From Planctomycetota bacterium (GTDB lineage Bacteria; Planctomycetota; Planctomycetia; Isosphaerales; Isosphaeraceae), in assembly GCA_028291545.1 (NCBI GenBank), contig JAQGHR010000094.1:1-44311 (forward strand): a DNA stretch of 44,311 nucleotides, given 5' to 3'. A program made the position numbers and the translations under genes. Positions 1 to 8,342 of this stretch are shown in pieces. How positions within the stretch are numbered: the first letter of the stretch is position 1; each line of letters starts with the position of its first letter. The notes below the pieces were generated by a model. That model did no database searches and had not been told where the DNA came from. It was given only the letters and a program-made list of their open reading frames with translations.

Positions 1-252
1 CGCTTCCACGCGCCCGCCGCCATCAACGACCTACTGAGCGACGAGGCGGACTCCGCCGCCGACGCGGTCAACTCGTCCTGCACCCTCATCGAGTTCCGCC
101 TGGATCACGAGCCCGCCGAGATCGCCCTCGTTGGATCGATCATTCGCGAGGGCATCCTCGGAATTCTCGAAAACGTCGACCGCTACGAGAGTGAAATGTA
201 CGGCGATGTCGCCCCGCGATACCGCGTCCTTCTATCGAGGCCAGAGGCCTGA
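1..252 (+). CDS. Unrecognised protein, C-terminal part (5' end outside window)
   Basis: An open frame enters from the left edge and ends at TGA 250-252, giving the last 83 residues of a protein whose start is not in the window. The fragment is acidic and soluble-looking with no membrane segment, and ends VLLSRPEA. I do not recognise a family. The small phage-like genes downstream on the same strand suggest accessory DNA, but this piece alone does not prove that. Coding status rests on an uninterrupted frame with codon use typical of the region. Confidence 0.5.
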   Translation, partial: RFHAPAAINDLLSDEADSAADAVNSSCTLIEFRLDHEPAEIALVGSIIREGILGILENVDRYESEMYGDVAPRYRVLLSRPEA

Positions 253-370
253 CTCCACGCTTCCGGCCCTTGAACGGCCGCATTCCGAATGCATCAAGTT
301 ACGGAAAGTACAGGCAGGAAATAGCAATCAACAGAGCCAAAGCCTGTGCCCGGGCTTCGGGCTTGCTGAT

Positions 371-378
371 AAAGGAGG
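371..378 (+). promoter_or_regulatory. Strong ribosome binding site for the small zinc-ribbon gene
   Basis: AAAGGAGG lies 6 nt before ATG 385. It is one of the best Shine-Dalgarno sequences in the window and is the main reason to accept the 52-residue frame behind it as a real gene. Confidence 0.7.
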
Positions 379-384
379 GAGATC

Positions 385-543
385 ATGGATAAGCTATTGC
401 CGTGCCCATTTTGTGGAGTAAAGCCGATAACCTCGCCAGTAGGCGAAGGCGGTAAAGGGCTGATGATTGAATGCAGGAGCAACAAACTTTGCCCTCATTC
501 TCATGTTAGCTATTACGAGCACGCAAGTGCCATCACGGCATGA
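385..543 (+). CDS. Small Lar-like zinc-ribbon protein (restriction-alleviation type)
   Basis: A 52-residue protein with the N-terminal knuckle LPCPFCG (C7, C10), then C30 and C36, which could complete a four-cysteine zinc site. CPFCG near the N terminus is typical of the Lar restriction-alleviation family and of many uncharacterised phage zinc ribbons. Which of the two this is cannot be decided from sequence, so anti-restriction activity is inference. The start is fixed by the strong ribosome binding site 6 nt upstream. The gene and its flanks (about 270-560) are visibly more AT-rich than the surrounding DNA, which suggests horizontal acquisition. It sits in a run of tiny same-strand genes as in phage early regions. 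Confidence 0.65.
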   Translation: MDKLLPCPFCGVKPITSPVGEGGKGLMIECRSNKLCPHSHVSYYEHASAITA

Positions 544-570
544 AACACCCGCCAACCCGGCGAATCTCCC

Positions 571-774
571 ATGCCAAGCGATTACGACGCCGCCATGTGC
601 GAGATCTCCGAGGTCGTGCGAGTAGCTAGGGACAACCCTTCCGGGCTTCGTGAATTCCTGACGTTGAACTTCCCGAAAGCATGGGGGATTTCAAGAGAGC
701 AACATAGGGAACCCTTGTCAGCAGGCCACCACGCCGAAGCTTCGTCCCCGGTGAGAGCAGATGAGGAAAGTTAA
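571..774 (+). CDS. Small hypothetical protein, phage-like context
   Basis: A 67-residue frame begins 27 nt after the Lar-like gene. The first 40 residues look like a soluble helical protein (SEVVRVARDNPSGLREFL); the last third is polar and low in hydrophobics. No good Shine-Dalgarno sequence precedes ATG 571, so coding status rests on position in a tightly packed same-strand series and a sensible amino-acid composition. No family recognised. Confidence 0.35.
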   Translation: MPSDYDAAMCEISEVVRVARDNPSGLREFLTLNFPKAWGISREQHREPLSAGHHAEASSPVRADEES

Positions 775-877
775 AGGTTTGGGCGTCTCCCCTGACGGGA
801 CCGGGCATCTACGGGGTTCCGTCCTTCGGATCGGCTACGCCGCCCTCCAAGTCCCTGACGCGGTGAGAAGGAGTTAA
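761..877 (+). CDS. Very small basic hypothetical protein
   Basis: A 38-residue basic frame (begins MRKVKGLGV, ends DAVRRS) overlaps the previous frame by 14 nt. Its stop lies just after the ribosome binding site of the next gene. A GAGAG motif stands 4-8 nt before its ATG. The chained overlaps resemble phage operons, but the frame is short and there is no homology evidence, so this is a weak call. Confidence 0.25.
   Translation: MRKVKGLGVSPDGTGHLRGSVLRIGYAALQVPDAVRRS
866..873 (+). promoter_or_regulatory. Ribosome binding site for gene at 881
   Basis: AGAAGGAG lies 7 nt before ATG 881. It supports the 881 start over an internal overlapping frame at 969. Confidence 0.6.
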
Positions 878-880
878 CCG

Positions 881-1201
881 ATGAACCGCGAACGTTACAC
901 CATCGATTACCTCGCGTCCCTTCCCCACAACGGGTTGGATGCGATCCTGAAGCCGGTCGTGTTCCGAGATGCGGAGGCGCCAGAATGGTTCAGTTATTCC
1001 GGACTCTGGGACGGGAGAGTCATGGAGAGGATGCATGCGCTCGGCTTCACCTGCGAAAACTACATGGCGAATCAGCACAACACGGCTTTCGCTCAATGGT
1101 TCAAGGAGGGATTCAACGGGACGGAGGTTGTGCTCGATGATTCCTCTTTGGCAAGGGTCGTGGCGATAGCAGCGATCATGGCCGTTCAGGAGGAGGCGTG
1201 A
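881..1201 (+). CDS. Hypothetical 106-aa protein, phage-like
   Basis: A 106-residue soluble protein beginning MNRERYTIDYL with a good ribosome binding site (866-873). It is aromatic-rich in the middle (EWFSYSGLW) and ends with a hydrophobic alanine-rich helix (ARVVAIAAIMAV), so it may be a small DNA- or protein-binding factor of a mobile element. No catalytic motif is visible and I do not recognise the family. It is the last member of the run of small plus-strand genes at the left edge and is followed by a convergent, unrelated secreted-protein gene. Confidence 0.6.
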   Translation: MNRERYTIDYLASLPHNGLDAILKPVVFRDAEAPEWFSYSGLWDGRVMERMHALGFTCENYMANQHNTAFAQWFKEGFNGTEVVLDDSSLARVVAIAAIMAVQEEA

Positions 1202-1307
1202 TCGCCTGGCGTCTATCTTCCTGCCTTGCGATCGTTGAGGCAGCAGGAGTTGGGCGTTGTAGGAAAGGAGAGATCGAGCGGCTCGCGCCTGCTCCGGAAC
1301 GTGCGGG

Positions 1308-2345
1308 TTAGTCTTTCTTCGGTTCGAGCTTCTTGTGGTGGACATCGAGCATGAGCGTGCGGTCGGTGCCCTTGAGGGACCAGACGCGATGACGCAGGGT
1401 CCCGTCCTTCTCGAAGTCGAAGCGCACTACGTGCCGGACGACCCGGTCTCCCTCGTCGCCCTTCAGGTCGAGTTGCAGGGCGCCGCCGTCGAGCACGGTC
1501 AGGTCGCCCTCGTACACGCCGCCCTGGTTCGACAGGGCGAGGCAGCGCAGCGCGTCGGTTCCGGTGTGGTGATAGAAGTACGCGTCGAGCAGGTGCCTGG
1601 GCTCGCCGTCCTTGGTCTGCGCAAACATGCGCGCGTAGATCCCGTCGGCGTACGGGACCCACTCCAAGGTCGACTGGATGTGGAAGGCATGTCGTGTGGC
1701 CCAGTTGCCCTTGGCCTCCCAGGTGTGGCCCAACAGCGATTCGAGGACCTTCAGTCGCTCCGAGGGTTTCGGTGCCTCATCGGCGGTGCGCATCGCTGTG
1801 AGCGTCTTGGAGCGGACCTGGTCCCACTCGGCGAGGGGCGTGAGGCCGGCAGGGCCGGTCGCCTCCAGCAGCGTCTCGTGGTACTTGTCGGGACCGTCGA
1901 AGGCCCAGCGCTGTCCCATATTGCGGCGACCGCCGGTCTGGTAGAGGTCGAAGACGGCGTCCGCGGCCTCCCCCTCGAACTTGATCGTGCCTTCACTCAC
2001 GCCTCTAGCGAAAGGGCTCAGGCCCAGCAGGCAAACCTGCTTGCGACCGGGGTGCCAGTAGAAGACCTGCAGTTCGCGCCACGGGTTGCCGGCCGCGTTG
2101 GACCCATCGGTCATCCTGCGTATCGAGTGCTTGCCCGGGCCCCAGTGCCAGGTGTGGAACATGCTCGTCCCGCTCTGAGCCGTCACCCGCCATTCGCCGG
2201 GTATCATGCGCGCGAAGCTCGCCATTGGGTTGGCGACCTTGGCGGGCTCCTGCACTGGCCTGGCGGGCGGGCCTTGTGGCGGGAAAAGGAGCACCGCCGC
2301 GAACGGAACGAACCCGAGGGCGGCGGCGACGAGGGACTTTGGCAT
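1308..2345 (-). CDS. Secreted hypothetical protein with two related halves
   Basis: A 345-residue protein with an N-terminal signal sequence (LVAAALGFVPFAAVLLF) and a proline-rich linker. Two similar segments follow. One near residue 50 contains GEWRVTAQSG followed by FHTWHWGPGKHSIRRM. The other near residue 206 contains GHTWEAKGNWATRHAF followed by EWVPYADGIYARMF. Each looks like a small beta-barrel or lipocalin-like domain of the kind found in secreted proteins annotated with DUF1579-type folds; that assignment is inference. It has no gene partner: it faces convergently toward the phage-like genes and is divergent from the transposase stub. The start ATG at 2345 gives a clean signal peptide. 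Likely periplasmic or surface located; function unknown. Confidence 0.7.
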   Translation of the reverse strand: MPKSLVAAALGFVPFAAVLLFPPQGPPARPVQEPAKVANPMASFARMIPGEWRVTAQSGTSMFHTWHWGPGKHSIRRMTDGSNAAGNPWRELQVFYWHPGRKQVCLLGLSPFARGVSEGTIKFEGEAADAVFDLYQTGGRRNMGQRWAFDGPDKYHETLLEATGPAGLTPLAEWDQVRSKTLTAMRTADEAPKPSERLKVLESLLGHTWEAKGNWATRHAFHIQSTLEWVPYADGIYARMFAQTKDGEPRHLLDAYFYHHTGTDALRCLALSNQGGVYEGDLTVLDGGALQLDLKGDEGDRVVRHVVRFDFEKDGTLRHRVWSLKGTDRTLMLDVHHKKLEPKKD

Positions 2346-2619
2346 GGGGGCCCTTGGTGCCGAAAGTAGAACGTGTGGGATGACGACGCGAGCCGACTCT
2401 TTTGGCTCCGGTCCTCATCTTAAGCAACACCGGCCCGTGGGGAATCGGCTTGTTACCAGCTCGTTACATAGCCGCGTTGTGGTCGGAGTAGAGCACGCGG
2501 ATGATCCGGTGAGCTAGCGAACCGGCTGATGCCAACCAGGGAGGGCTGGTGGAGCGACCGGTTTGTCCTGCGGAGTGACTTCGGGTCAGTTCTGATTGGC
2601 GGACCAGGAGGATCCCGCC

Positions 2620-2889
2620 ATGAAGAAGTACCGGGTGACGCTCACCGCCGACGAACGCCAGCGATTGCAGGCCATGATCGCCGCCGGCAATGCCGCCGCG
2701 CAGGCCCTGGCCCACGCCCGTATCCTGCTCAAGGCCGACCAGGCCGACGGCGGTCCGGCCTGGCCCGATCGTCGCATCGCCGAGGCGCTGGAGGTCAGCG
2801 TCGCCACCATCGAGCGGGTCCGCCAGCGGCTCGTCGAGCCGGGGCTCGATGCCGCCTTGCGACGCAAGGAGCAGGACCGGCCGAGCCCG
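2620..2889 (+). pseudogene. Truncated IS630-family transposase (N-terminal HTH only)
   Basis: From ATG 2620 the frame encodes about 90 residues matching the N-terminal helix-turn-helix region of IS630-type transposases. It runs from MKKYRVTLTADERQRL through AHARILLKAD and the recognition helices (IAEALEVSVATIERVRQRLVE) to LRRKEQDRPS. It then departs into unrelated sequence, although the frame stays open to 3042. The DDE catalytic domain (over 200 further residues in intact members) is missing, so the element is dead. GGAGGA at 2607-2612 would serve as its ribosome binding site. The fragment lies between the accessory genes and the tRNA-Arg gene, as expected for a remnant at an island edge. 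Confidence 0.75.
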
Positions 2890-2955
2890 TGGGCCTGTGG
2901 AGGCGATAGGACGGGGTCCGCAATGAGAGGGTGGACTCGGGACCAATCTCCAAAT

Positions 2956-2970
2956 CCGGTAGACTACCGG
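2956..2970. repeat. 15-bp perfect palindrome near tRNA 3' side
   Basis: CCGGTAG-A-CTACCGG, arms of 7 bp around one central base. It lies about 80 bp from the tRNA-Arg 3' end, between it and the transposase stub. It could be a protein-binding site; no function is shown. Confidence 0.5.
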
Positions 2971-2993
2971 CTTTCGTGGAGTCTTGGGCCGCA

Positions 2994-3011
2994 CCGCCCA
3001 TCGCTGGGCGG
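2994..3011. repeat. 7-bp inverted repeat, possible tRNA terminator hairpin
   Basis: CCGCCCA-TCGC-TGGGCGG lies about 40 nt beyond the tRNA-Arg 3' end on the strand transcribed from the tRNA gene. It lacks a following T run on that strand, so it is at best a weak terminator or an RNA-processing hairpin. Confidence 0.35.
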
Positions 3012-3049
3012 GTATCCGAAACCGAGGATTCGGCGGTACTGACTGCAAA

Positions 3050-3123
<74 letters not shown>

Positions 3124-3157
3124 TCTATCGGTCAGGCGTCTCAACCCGACGGAAAGG

Positions 3158-3186
3158 ATTCTATCAGGAGAGGGCTGGGGACGGAA
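3158..3186 (-). promoter_or_regulatory. Possible promoter of tRNA-Arg
   Basis: On the minus strand TGATAGAAT gives an extended -10 (TAGAAT preceded by TG-N). Seventeen bases upstream, TTCCGT is a poor -35. Transcription would begin about 28 nt before the tRNA 5' end, a sensible leader. The match is only partial. Confidence 0.35.
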
Positions 3187-3233
3187 GTGCCTTGGTGAAA
3201 AAGCGAGTCGGAGGAGAGGTGGGGGCGACCATT

Positions 3234-3274
3234 ATGGCCGTCGAGGGATGTCGGCCATCTCTCTGGACGGCCAT
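3234..3274. repeat. 9-bp inverted repeat with a third half-site, upstream of MFS gene
   Basis: ATGGCCGTC (3234-3242) and GACGGCCAT (3266-3274) form a perfect inverted repeat with a 23-nt spacer. A third near copy, GTCGGCCAT, lies in the spacer. It stands about 80 bp before the MFS transporter start and could be an operator, but no regulator gene is adjacent. Confidence 0.4.
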
Positions 3275-3351
3275 CCCTTCATGCCGTAGCATCGACCCGC
3301 GTCGCCAACTCGGGCGAGGACGGATCAGGAGAGGCCGAGCGGGAGAGTGTC

Positions 3352-4773
3352 GTGATCGATCTCGAGGCAGAACCCGGGACTCCCAAGGTCTCTATTTCGC
3401 AATGGGCTCCGGCGACATTCGCGATCCTGTTCGCGATGCATCTGCTCGATTACATGGATCGCAATATCCTCTCCGCCATCGTGCCGCAGTTGAAAGACCC
3501 GAAATCCGGCTTTGGTCTCAGTAATCACCAGATCGGGATGCTGACCACCTGCTTCCTGATCAGTTATTCGCTGGTCAATCCCGCCATGGGTTGGGCGGGT
3601 GATCGGTTTCGTCGGACATGGCTGATCGGCCTCGGCGTCGGTCTCTGGAGCCTGGCGACCGTCGCCAGCGCGTACGCCCAGTCCTTTGGGCAGCTCATGG
3701 CCTGCCGAGCGGTCCTCGGCATCGGTGAGGCAACCTACGGAGTCATTGCGCCGACGCTCTTGATCGACCTGTTTTCCCGGGAGCGGAGATCGAGCATTCT
3801 GTCGGCGTTCTACCTGGCCATGCCACTCGGGAGTGCCCTGGGACTGGGGCTGGGCGCGACGATTGCCAAACGTTACGGATGGCAGTCGGCATTTCTAATT
3901 GTCGGAACGCCTGGATTGATCGCCGCCTTCCTGGCACTTCTGCTTCCAGAGCCTGTCCGAGGCGCTTCGGAAAAGGTCTCAACCGACCGCCTCCAGGCTC
4001 AGGAGCGTCGCGGAGCGAGTAAGGCCGATTACATCGACCTGGCGGTGAACTCTTCATTCACTTACTCCGTATTTGGCCAGGCAGCGTATGTGTTCGCGAT
4101 CGGGGGACTCCTCGTCTGGATCCCTTATTTCCTCAGTAGCACACGACACATTGACCAGGAGACCGCGAACTGGACTCTTGGGATCGTGACTTTCTTCGCC
4201 GCGATCACCGGAATGTCGCTCGGCGGAACCATTTCCGACCGTCTGGCAAGGAAGGATTCCCGGGCATTGTTCATCGTTCCCGGGATCGCCATGCTCGCCG
4301 CGGTGCCCGCGACACTTCTGGGGCTATTCGCACATCAACCCGCGGCAATCTACACGGGAATCTTCCTGGCCGAGGCGTTCATGTTCGTTAATGTTGGTCC
4401 CTGCGTGGCGATACTCGCCAATGTCGTGACGCCCAACATGCGAGGAACGGCGCTGGCGATCGCCACGTTGATGATGCATCTCCTCGGAGACATCTGGTCC
4501 CCCTCGCTGGTCGGATGGGTCGCCGACTACTGCGGCAATCCCGATACGATGGCGAGGGGATTCGGCCACGTCCTCGCCTCGATCGGCGCCGTCCCCACGC
4601 CCCAGGGCAATGGCCAGCCACCGCAAAACCTGCTCGCCGGGCTCCTCATCACCGTCCCAGCCATCTTCATTTCCGGCATCGTCTTTCTCGCCGGAGCGAG
4701 GCATCTACCGCGGGAAATGGACCTGATGCTGGCGAAATTGAAGGCGAAAACGAACGAGTCGGACGAGCTGTAA
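3352..4773 (+). CDS. MFS transporter, Spinster-like
   Basis: A 473-residue major facilitator protein with about 12 predicted membrane segments. The first contains [20 protein letters not shown], with the D-x-x-D-R-N signature seen in Spinster-type and organic-anion members. The loop 2-3 motif follows as GWAGDRFRR (MFS motif A), and the second half repeats it as [13 protein letters not shown] proline-free loop near residue 210-230 separates the two six-helix halves. The substrate cannot be read from sequence; related members move organic anions, lipids or lysolipids. The start is GTG 3352 with GGGAGAG about 6-12 nt upstream. The malate dehydrogenase gene follows after 70 nt on the same strand, so a dicarboxylate or other organic-acid substrate is possible but unproven. 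Confidence 0.85.
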   Translation: MIDLEAEPGTPKVSISQWAPATFAILFAMHLLDYMDRNILSAIVPQLKDPKSGFGLSNHQIGMLTTCFLISYSLVNPAMGWAGDRFRRTWLIGLGVGLWSLATVASAYAQSFGQLMACRAVLGIGEATYGVIAPTLLIDLFSRERRSSILSAFYLAMPLGSALGLGLGATIAKRYGWQSAFLIVGTPGLIAAFLALLLPEPVRGASEKVSTDRLQAQERRGASKADYIDLAVNSSFTYSVFGQAAYVFAIGGLLVWIPYFLSSTRHIDQETANWTLGIVTFFAAITGMSLGGTISDRLARKDSRALFIVPGIAMLAAVPATLLGLFAHQPAAIYTGIFLAEAFMFVNVGPCVAILANVVTPNMRGTALAIATLMMHLLGDIWSPSLVGWVADYCGNPDTMARGFGHVLASIGAVPTPQGNGQPPQNLLAGLLITVPAIFISGIVFLAGARHLPREMDLMLAKLKAKTNESDEL

Positions 4774-4843
4774 GCATCGGTTACGAACCCAAGCAGTCGC
4801 GCCGCGACCCTGCGATTTCGGTACCATTTTCAGAGGATACCCC

Positions 4844-5836
4844 ATGACGAAGCCCATGCGTGTTGCGGTCACCGGGGCCGGTGGCCAGATCGGATATGCC
4901 CTCATTTTCCGCATCGCGTCGGGCGGGCTCTTCGGCCCGGATCAGCCGGTTTCCCTGGGCTTGCTGGAGATCACCCCCGCCCTCCCGGCGCTCAAAGGCA
5001 CCCTGATGGAACTGGACGATTGCGCGTTTCCCCTGTTGCATGACGTGACGGCGACCGACAAGGCCGAGGAAGCGTTTGCTGACGCGGACTGGGTGATCCT
5101 GGTCGGCGGCCTGCCGCGCAAGGAAGGAATGTCTCGCGCCGATCTGATCCGTGCCAATGGTCCGATCTTCACCGGTCAAGGGAAGGCCATCAACGACGCG
5201 GCGGGGCCGGATGTACGCATTTTGACCGTCGCGAACCCGTGCAACACCAACTGTTTGATCGCGAAATCACATGCACCAAAGGTCCCGGATGACCGTTGGT
5301 ACGCAATGACTCGGCTCGATCAAAACCGCGCCGCGTCGCAACTGGCGAAGAAGGCCGGTGTCCAGGTCGCCGAGGTCAAGAAAGTTACCATCTGGGGCAA
5401 TCATAGCGATACCCAGTATCCCGACTACAAGAACGCAACGATCGGCGGACGGCCCGCGACCACCGTCATCACCGACTCGGCCTGGTTCGCCGACGATTTC
5501 ATCCCCACCGTCGCCAAGCGTGGCTCCGCCGTGATCAAGGCCCGTGGTGCGTCCTCGGCCGCTTCCGCCGCCAACGCCGCGATCGACAGCGTTCGTTCGT
5601 CCTCGTTTCCAACGCCTCCAGGCGACTGGTTCAGCGCAGGCGTCGTGTCGGACGGCTCCTACGGTGTCCCAGCTGGCCTGATTTATAGCTTCCCTCTCAC
5701 GTCGGACGGTACGACCTGGAAGGTCGTCGAGGGCCTTTCGATCGACGACGATGCGCGGAAGCGGATCGACGCCTCGGCCGATGAATTGAAGTCCGAGCGA
5801 GATGCCGTGAAGGATCTCCTCGGGCCCGGTGCATGA
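4844..5836 (+). CDS. mdh: Malate dehydrogenase
   Basis: A 330-residue NAD-dependent malate dehydrogenase of the cytosolic-type (group 2) family, converting malate to oxaloacetate in the TCA cycle. The nucleotide-binding glycine motif is TGAGGQIG (residues 10-17). The mobile substrate loop [10 protein letters not shown] carries arginines R92 and R98, and NPCNTN follows at 131-136. The catalytic pair is D159 (in TRLDQNRA, with substrate-binding R162) and H187 (in [15 protein letters not shown]). Length and all key residues are normal, so the enzyme should be active. The start ATG 4844 is followed at once by the beta strand MRVAVTG. A short inverted repeat after the gene may end transcription. 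Confidence 0.96.
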   Translation: MTKPMRVAVTGAGGQIGYALIFRIASGGLFGPDQPVSLGLLEITPALPALKGTLMELDDCAFPLLHDVTATDKAEEAFADADWVILVGGLPRKEGMSRADLIRANGPIFTGQGKAINDAAGPDVRILTVANPCNTNCLIAKSHAPKVPDDRWYAMTRLDQNRAASQLAKKAGVQVAEVKKVTIWGNHSDTQYPDYKNATIGGRPATTVITDSAWFADDFIPTVAKRGSAVIKARGASSAASAANAAIDSVRSSSFPTPPGDWFSAGVVSDGSYGVPAGLIYSFPLTSDGTTWKVVEGLSIDDDARKRIDASADELKSERDAVKDLLGPGA

Positions 5837-5858
5837 GCGTCGCGAACGGAGAAAAAGG

Positions 5859-5885
5859 CGTCACCGAACGCTCTTGACGGTGACG
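5859..5885 (+). terminator. Possible terminator after mdh
   Basis: CGTCACCG and CGGTGACG form an 8-bp perfect stem with an 11-nt loop, 23 nt after the mdh stop. There is no clear U tract, so it is a weak terminator or a binding site. Confidence 0.4.
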
Positions 5886-6027
5886 TCGAATTGGATTACC
5901 CTCCGCCCCAAACCCCACGGATGGGTCATCGCGGATGATCGCGCCGTCAGTTTACGGACTCGGTGAGAGGCCCTCTTACCGGGTAGAGGCCAAGCGGCGG
6001 AAGCCGCCTTCTCAGGAGGAGAAGACC

Positions 6028-8001
6028 ATGGCAAACCACGATCGTCGGGCTGCGGCACGCCGCCGCGCCTGGGGCCGAGGCCCGACCACTCTCCGGTTCG
6101 AACCGTTAGAAGGCCGGCAGCTCCTCTCGATCAGCGATCCGATCTCGGCCATCGCGGCGGCGGCAGGTTCCGGCACCGCCTCTCCGGCAGTTGTCAGCTC
6201 GACGACTGATACGACCAATACGGCATCCAGCGACGTTGCAAACGTTGCTGCGACCGTCTCATCCGGTACGGCCACGACGGCCACAACCACGGCGAATTCC
6301 ACGATCCCGGTTTTCGATGGCTCGAACCTCGTCCAGACGGCATTCGATACGACTCACAACCTGGATTGGGGTGACACGCTTCATGCAGCGGGCTCGGTCC
6401 AAAACATCGGCTCGTCGGCCACGCCAAGAGCGTACGAGGTCGATGTCTACGCCTCGACGACTCAAGTCCTGGGTTCCGGGGCCGTCCTCGTCGGGACGAT
6501 CCCGATTGCGGCCGGAGTTGCGCCGGGTGCCAAGGTCTCCTTCGACCAGGTTCTCACGGCGCCGCCTGTCCCTCTGGCACGTCTTGGGAACGCGCCCTCG
6601 TACTACCTACTTCCAAAACTGGTCGTTCGAGGGAGCGACCCATTGGCGACGACGAAGCCCAACGCGACGGTTGGCTCGCCCCTGAACTCCGTGGTGACGA
6701 TCACACCGAAGATTCCGCCGAAGCTCGTCGGAGCCGGGCTCTCGGTCAGCCCTGGCAGTGTCAAGTGGGGCGACTCGATCACGGTGACGGCGAGTGTTCA
6801 TAACGACTCGCAAGGTGTCGCACCACCAACGAACGCACGGATCATCCTGACGCCGGTGGGGAAGCAGCCCGGCGGATCATCCGATTATCAGATCGGTCAG
6901 GTTCCCATGCCTCCTCTGGGCGCGTTCCAGACTGCGACCGCTTCGCAAACCATCATTCTGCCCAACTACGCCCCGACATCCCTGAGCAACACATCTCAGT
7001 ATATCGTTACAATGGTGCAGGACGCGGACGCCGCGGCGAATCCGTTGATCACGGCGACACTCAGCACCTCGGCCTCGAATACCACGGCTCTCACGATTGC
7101 CACCCCGGCTACAGCCACCCCAACCGCTCCCGCCAAACCAGCGGCGGCCGATCTGACGGTCACGAACGTCCAGGAGCCATCCCCGGTGATGTTCCGAGGC
7201 GCGACTTTTCCTGTCGGGGCCACGATCCAGAATAATGGCCCCGGGAACGCCGGCCCGTTCAAGGTCCGATTCCTGCTCATTACCGATGAATCGGTAAACG
7301 CACCGGCCTACGTGCTCGGCGACGCGAGCCTTCCCGGGTTGGATGCCGGCATGACCCAGGATGTCCTGCAGACCGTGACACTGCCTTATCGCACACCGAC
7401 CGGCTTCACGGCCGATTCCGCCACGGCGAGGATCGTCGCCGAGGTCGATCCTGATCGCTCGGTCGATCAGACGAACACCGGTAATGACAGCCTTGCCGCC
7501 GCTCGAGTCCAGCTCAAGGTGCTGACACCTGACGGTCAGACGACCGTGCCGGTCCTTCCGGGTAGTACCACGGCAACGAATTCAGGCGGCGGGACAACGG
7601 CTACGACCACACCGGCGCCGGCATCGTCCGCTGCGTCGAACTTCCAGAGCATCACCGTACCTGCCGCTGCGACACCGACGGGCGCGACCACCACACCGAC
7701 AACCCCCACCACGACGCCGACCAACCCGAGCACGACTCCGACCACGCCGGTCGTCTCGCCACCGATCAAGGTCGTCTCGCCACCGACCAAGGCGGCGGCG
7801 CGACAGGCCGCACTCGTTGCCAGGCAAGCTGCCGCCGCAGCACGTGCTGCGGCAAGAGCCGCCAAGGCTGCGAAGGCCGCGACCGTTCATGCCCAGGTCA
7901 TCACGGAGCGCAGCCATACCCCCAGGCCATACAAGCCGCAGACCCCGGTTCGCAGCCACGCACTCCGGATCTATCCGCCCTCCTTTTCCACGAAAGCCTA
8001 G
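6028..8001 (+). CDS. Secreted LEPR-XLL-type protein with CARDB-like repeats
   Basis: A 657-residue surface or extracellular protein. The N terminus (residues 1-40) is a basic stretch followed by LRFEPLEGRQLLS, the planctomycete LEPR-XLL-type export motif found on many giant secreted proteins. Three CARDB-like adhesion beta domains follow, each opening with a similar pattern: NLDWGDTLHAAGSVQNIG near residue 110, VKWGDSITVTASVHN near 248, and FRGATFPVGATIQNNGPGNAG near 388. A Thr/Pro-rich linker (about 510-590) and an unusual Ala/Arg/Lys-rich helix (about 590-625) lead to a basic tail. The start is set by AGGAGGA 7 nt before ATG 6028; an in-frame extension to 5935 is less likely. Probably an adhesin or matrix protein. 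Confidence 0.8.
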   Translation: MANHDRRAAARRRAWGRGPTTLRFEPLEGRQLLSISDPISAIAAAAGSGTASPAVVSSTTDTTNTASSDVANVAATVSSGTATTATTTANSTIPVFDGSNLVQTAFDTTHNLDWGDTLHAAGSVQNIGSSATPRAYEVDVYASTTQVLGSGAVLVGTIPIAAGVAPGAKVSFDQVLTAPPVPLARLGNAPSYYLLPKLVVRGSDPLATTKPNATVGSPLNSVVTITPKIPPKLVGAGLSVSPGSVKWGDSITVTASVHNDSQGVAPPTNARIILTPVGKQPGGSSDYQIGQVPMPPLGAFQTATASQTIILPNYAPTSLSNTSQYIVTMVQDADAAANPLITATLSTSASNTTALTIATPATATPTAPAKPAAADLTVTNVQEPSPVMFRGATFPVGATIQNNGPGNAGPFKVRFLLITDESVNAPAYVLGDASLPGLDAGMTQDVLQTVTLPYRTPTGFTADSATARIVAEVDPDRSVDQTNTGNDSLAAARVQLKVLTPDGQTTVPVLPGSTTATNSGGGTTATTTPAPASSAASNFQSITVPAAATPTGATTTPTTPTTTPTNPSTTPTTPVVSPPIKVVSPPTKAAARQAALVARQAAAAARAAARAAKAAKAATVHAQVITERSHTPRPYKPQTPVRSHALRIYPPSFSTKA

Positions 8002-8021
8002 TAAGCTCAATCGCGTGAGAT

Positions 8022-8051
8022 CCCGACGGACGACGCGCGTCGTCCGTCGGG
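8022..8051 (+). terminator. Long hairpin after the LEPR gene
   Basis: A perfect 30-bp palindrome (CCCGACGGACGACGC and its complement) lies 20 nt after the stop codon. As RNA it would form a very stable GC-rich hairpin, though without a long U tract. It is the best candidate for transcription end of the LEPR gene. Confidence 0.6.
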
Positions 8052-8204
8052 AAACTCACCCGAGCCCGATCAAATCGCGGAATCCGAACGATCGACGCAA
8101 CCCCTTTCGGGGCTCTAGAATCCGCCTTTTCTGCGTTTCTGGTTCGCGCTCGGAAAAAAGGACAGAAAAACTTGAGAAAATCCGCGCGAGTTCTGGGCAA
8201 TTTA

Positions 8205-8233
8205 TTGAAGCCCGGGTATTTCGTGGCTATGCT
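8205..8233 (+). promoter_or_regulatory. Possible sigma-70-type promoter for the pseudo-hydrolase gene
   Basis: TTGAAG and TATGCT are separated by 17 bp, within the least GC-rich part of the gap. The predicted transcript would have a leader of about 100 nt before ATG 8343. Match quality is moderate. Confidence 0.35.
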
Positions 8234-8342
8234 TTGGCAGATCCGCCTGAGACCCATGGCAGAGTGACCGTGGGGAGTCCTCGACGAACGAGCGAACCAG
8301 GCGTCACCGAGCCGCTTTTCCATCGACCCGAGGGGCATCCCG

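Larger units (their letters stand above)
8002..8342. other. 341-bp intergenic region
   Basis: Holds the 30-bp palindrome at 8022-8051, then an A/T-richer stretch (about 8100-8240) with a promoter-like pair at 8205-8233. I see no convincing coding frame or RNA gene. Confidence 0.6.

Noticed and set aside
5935..6027. In-frame N-terminal extension of the LEPR protein
   Set aside because: AGGAGGA sits 7 nt before ATG 6028 and the conserved motif begins soon after; the extension has no signal or family character.
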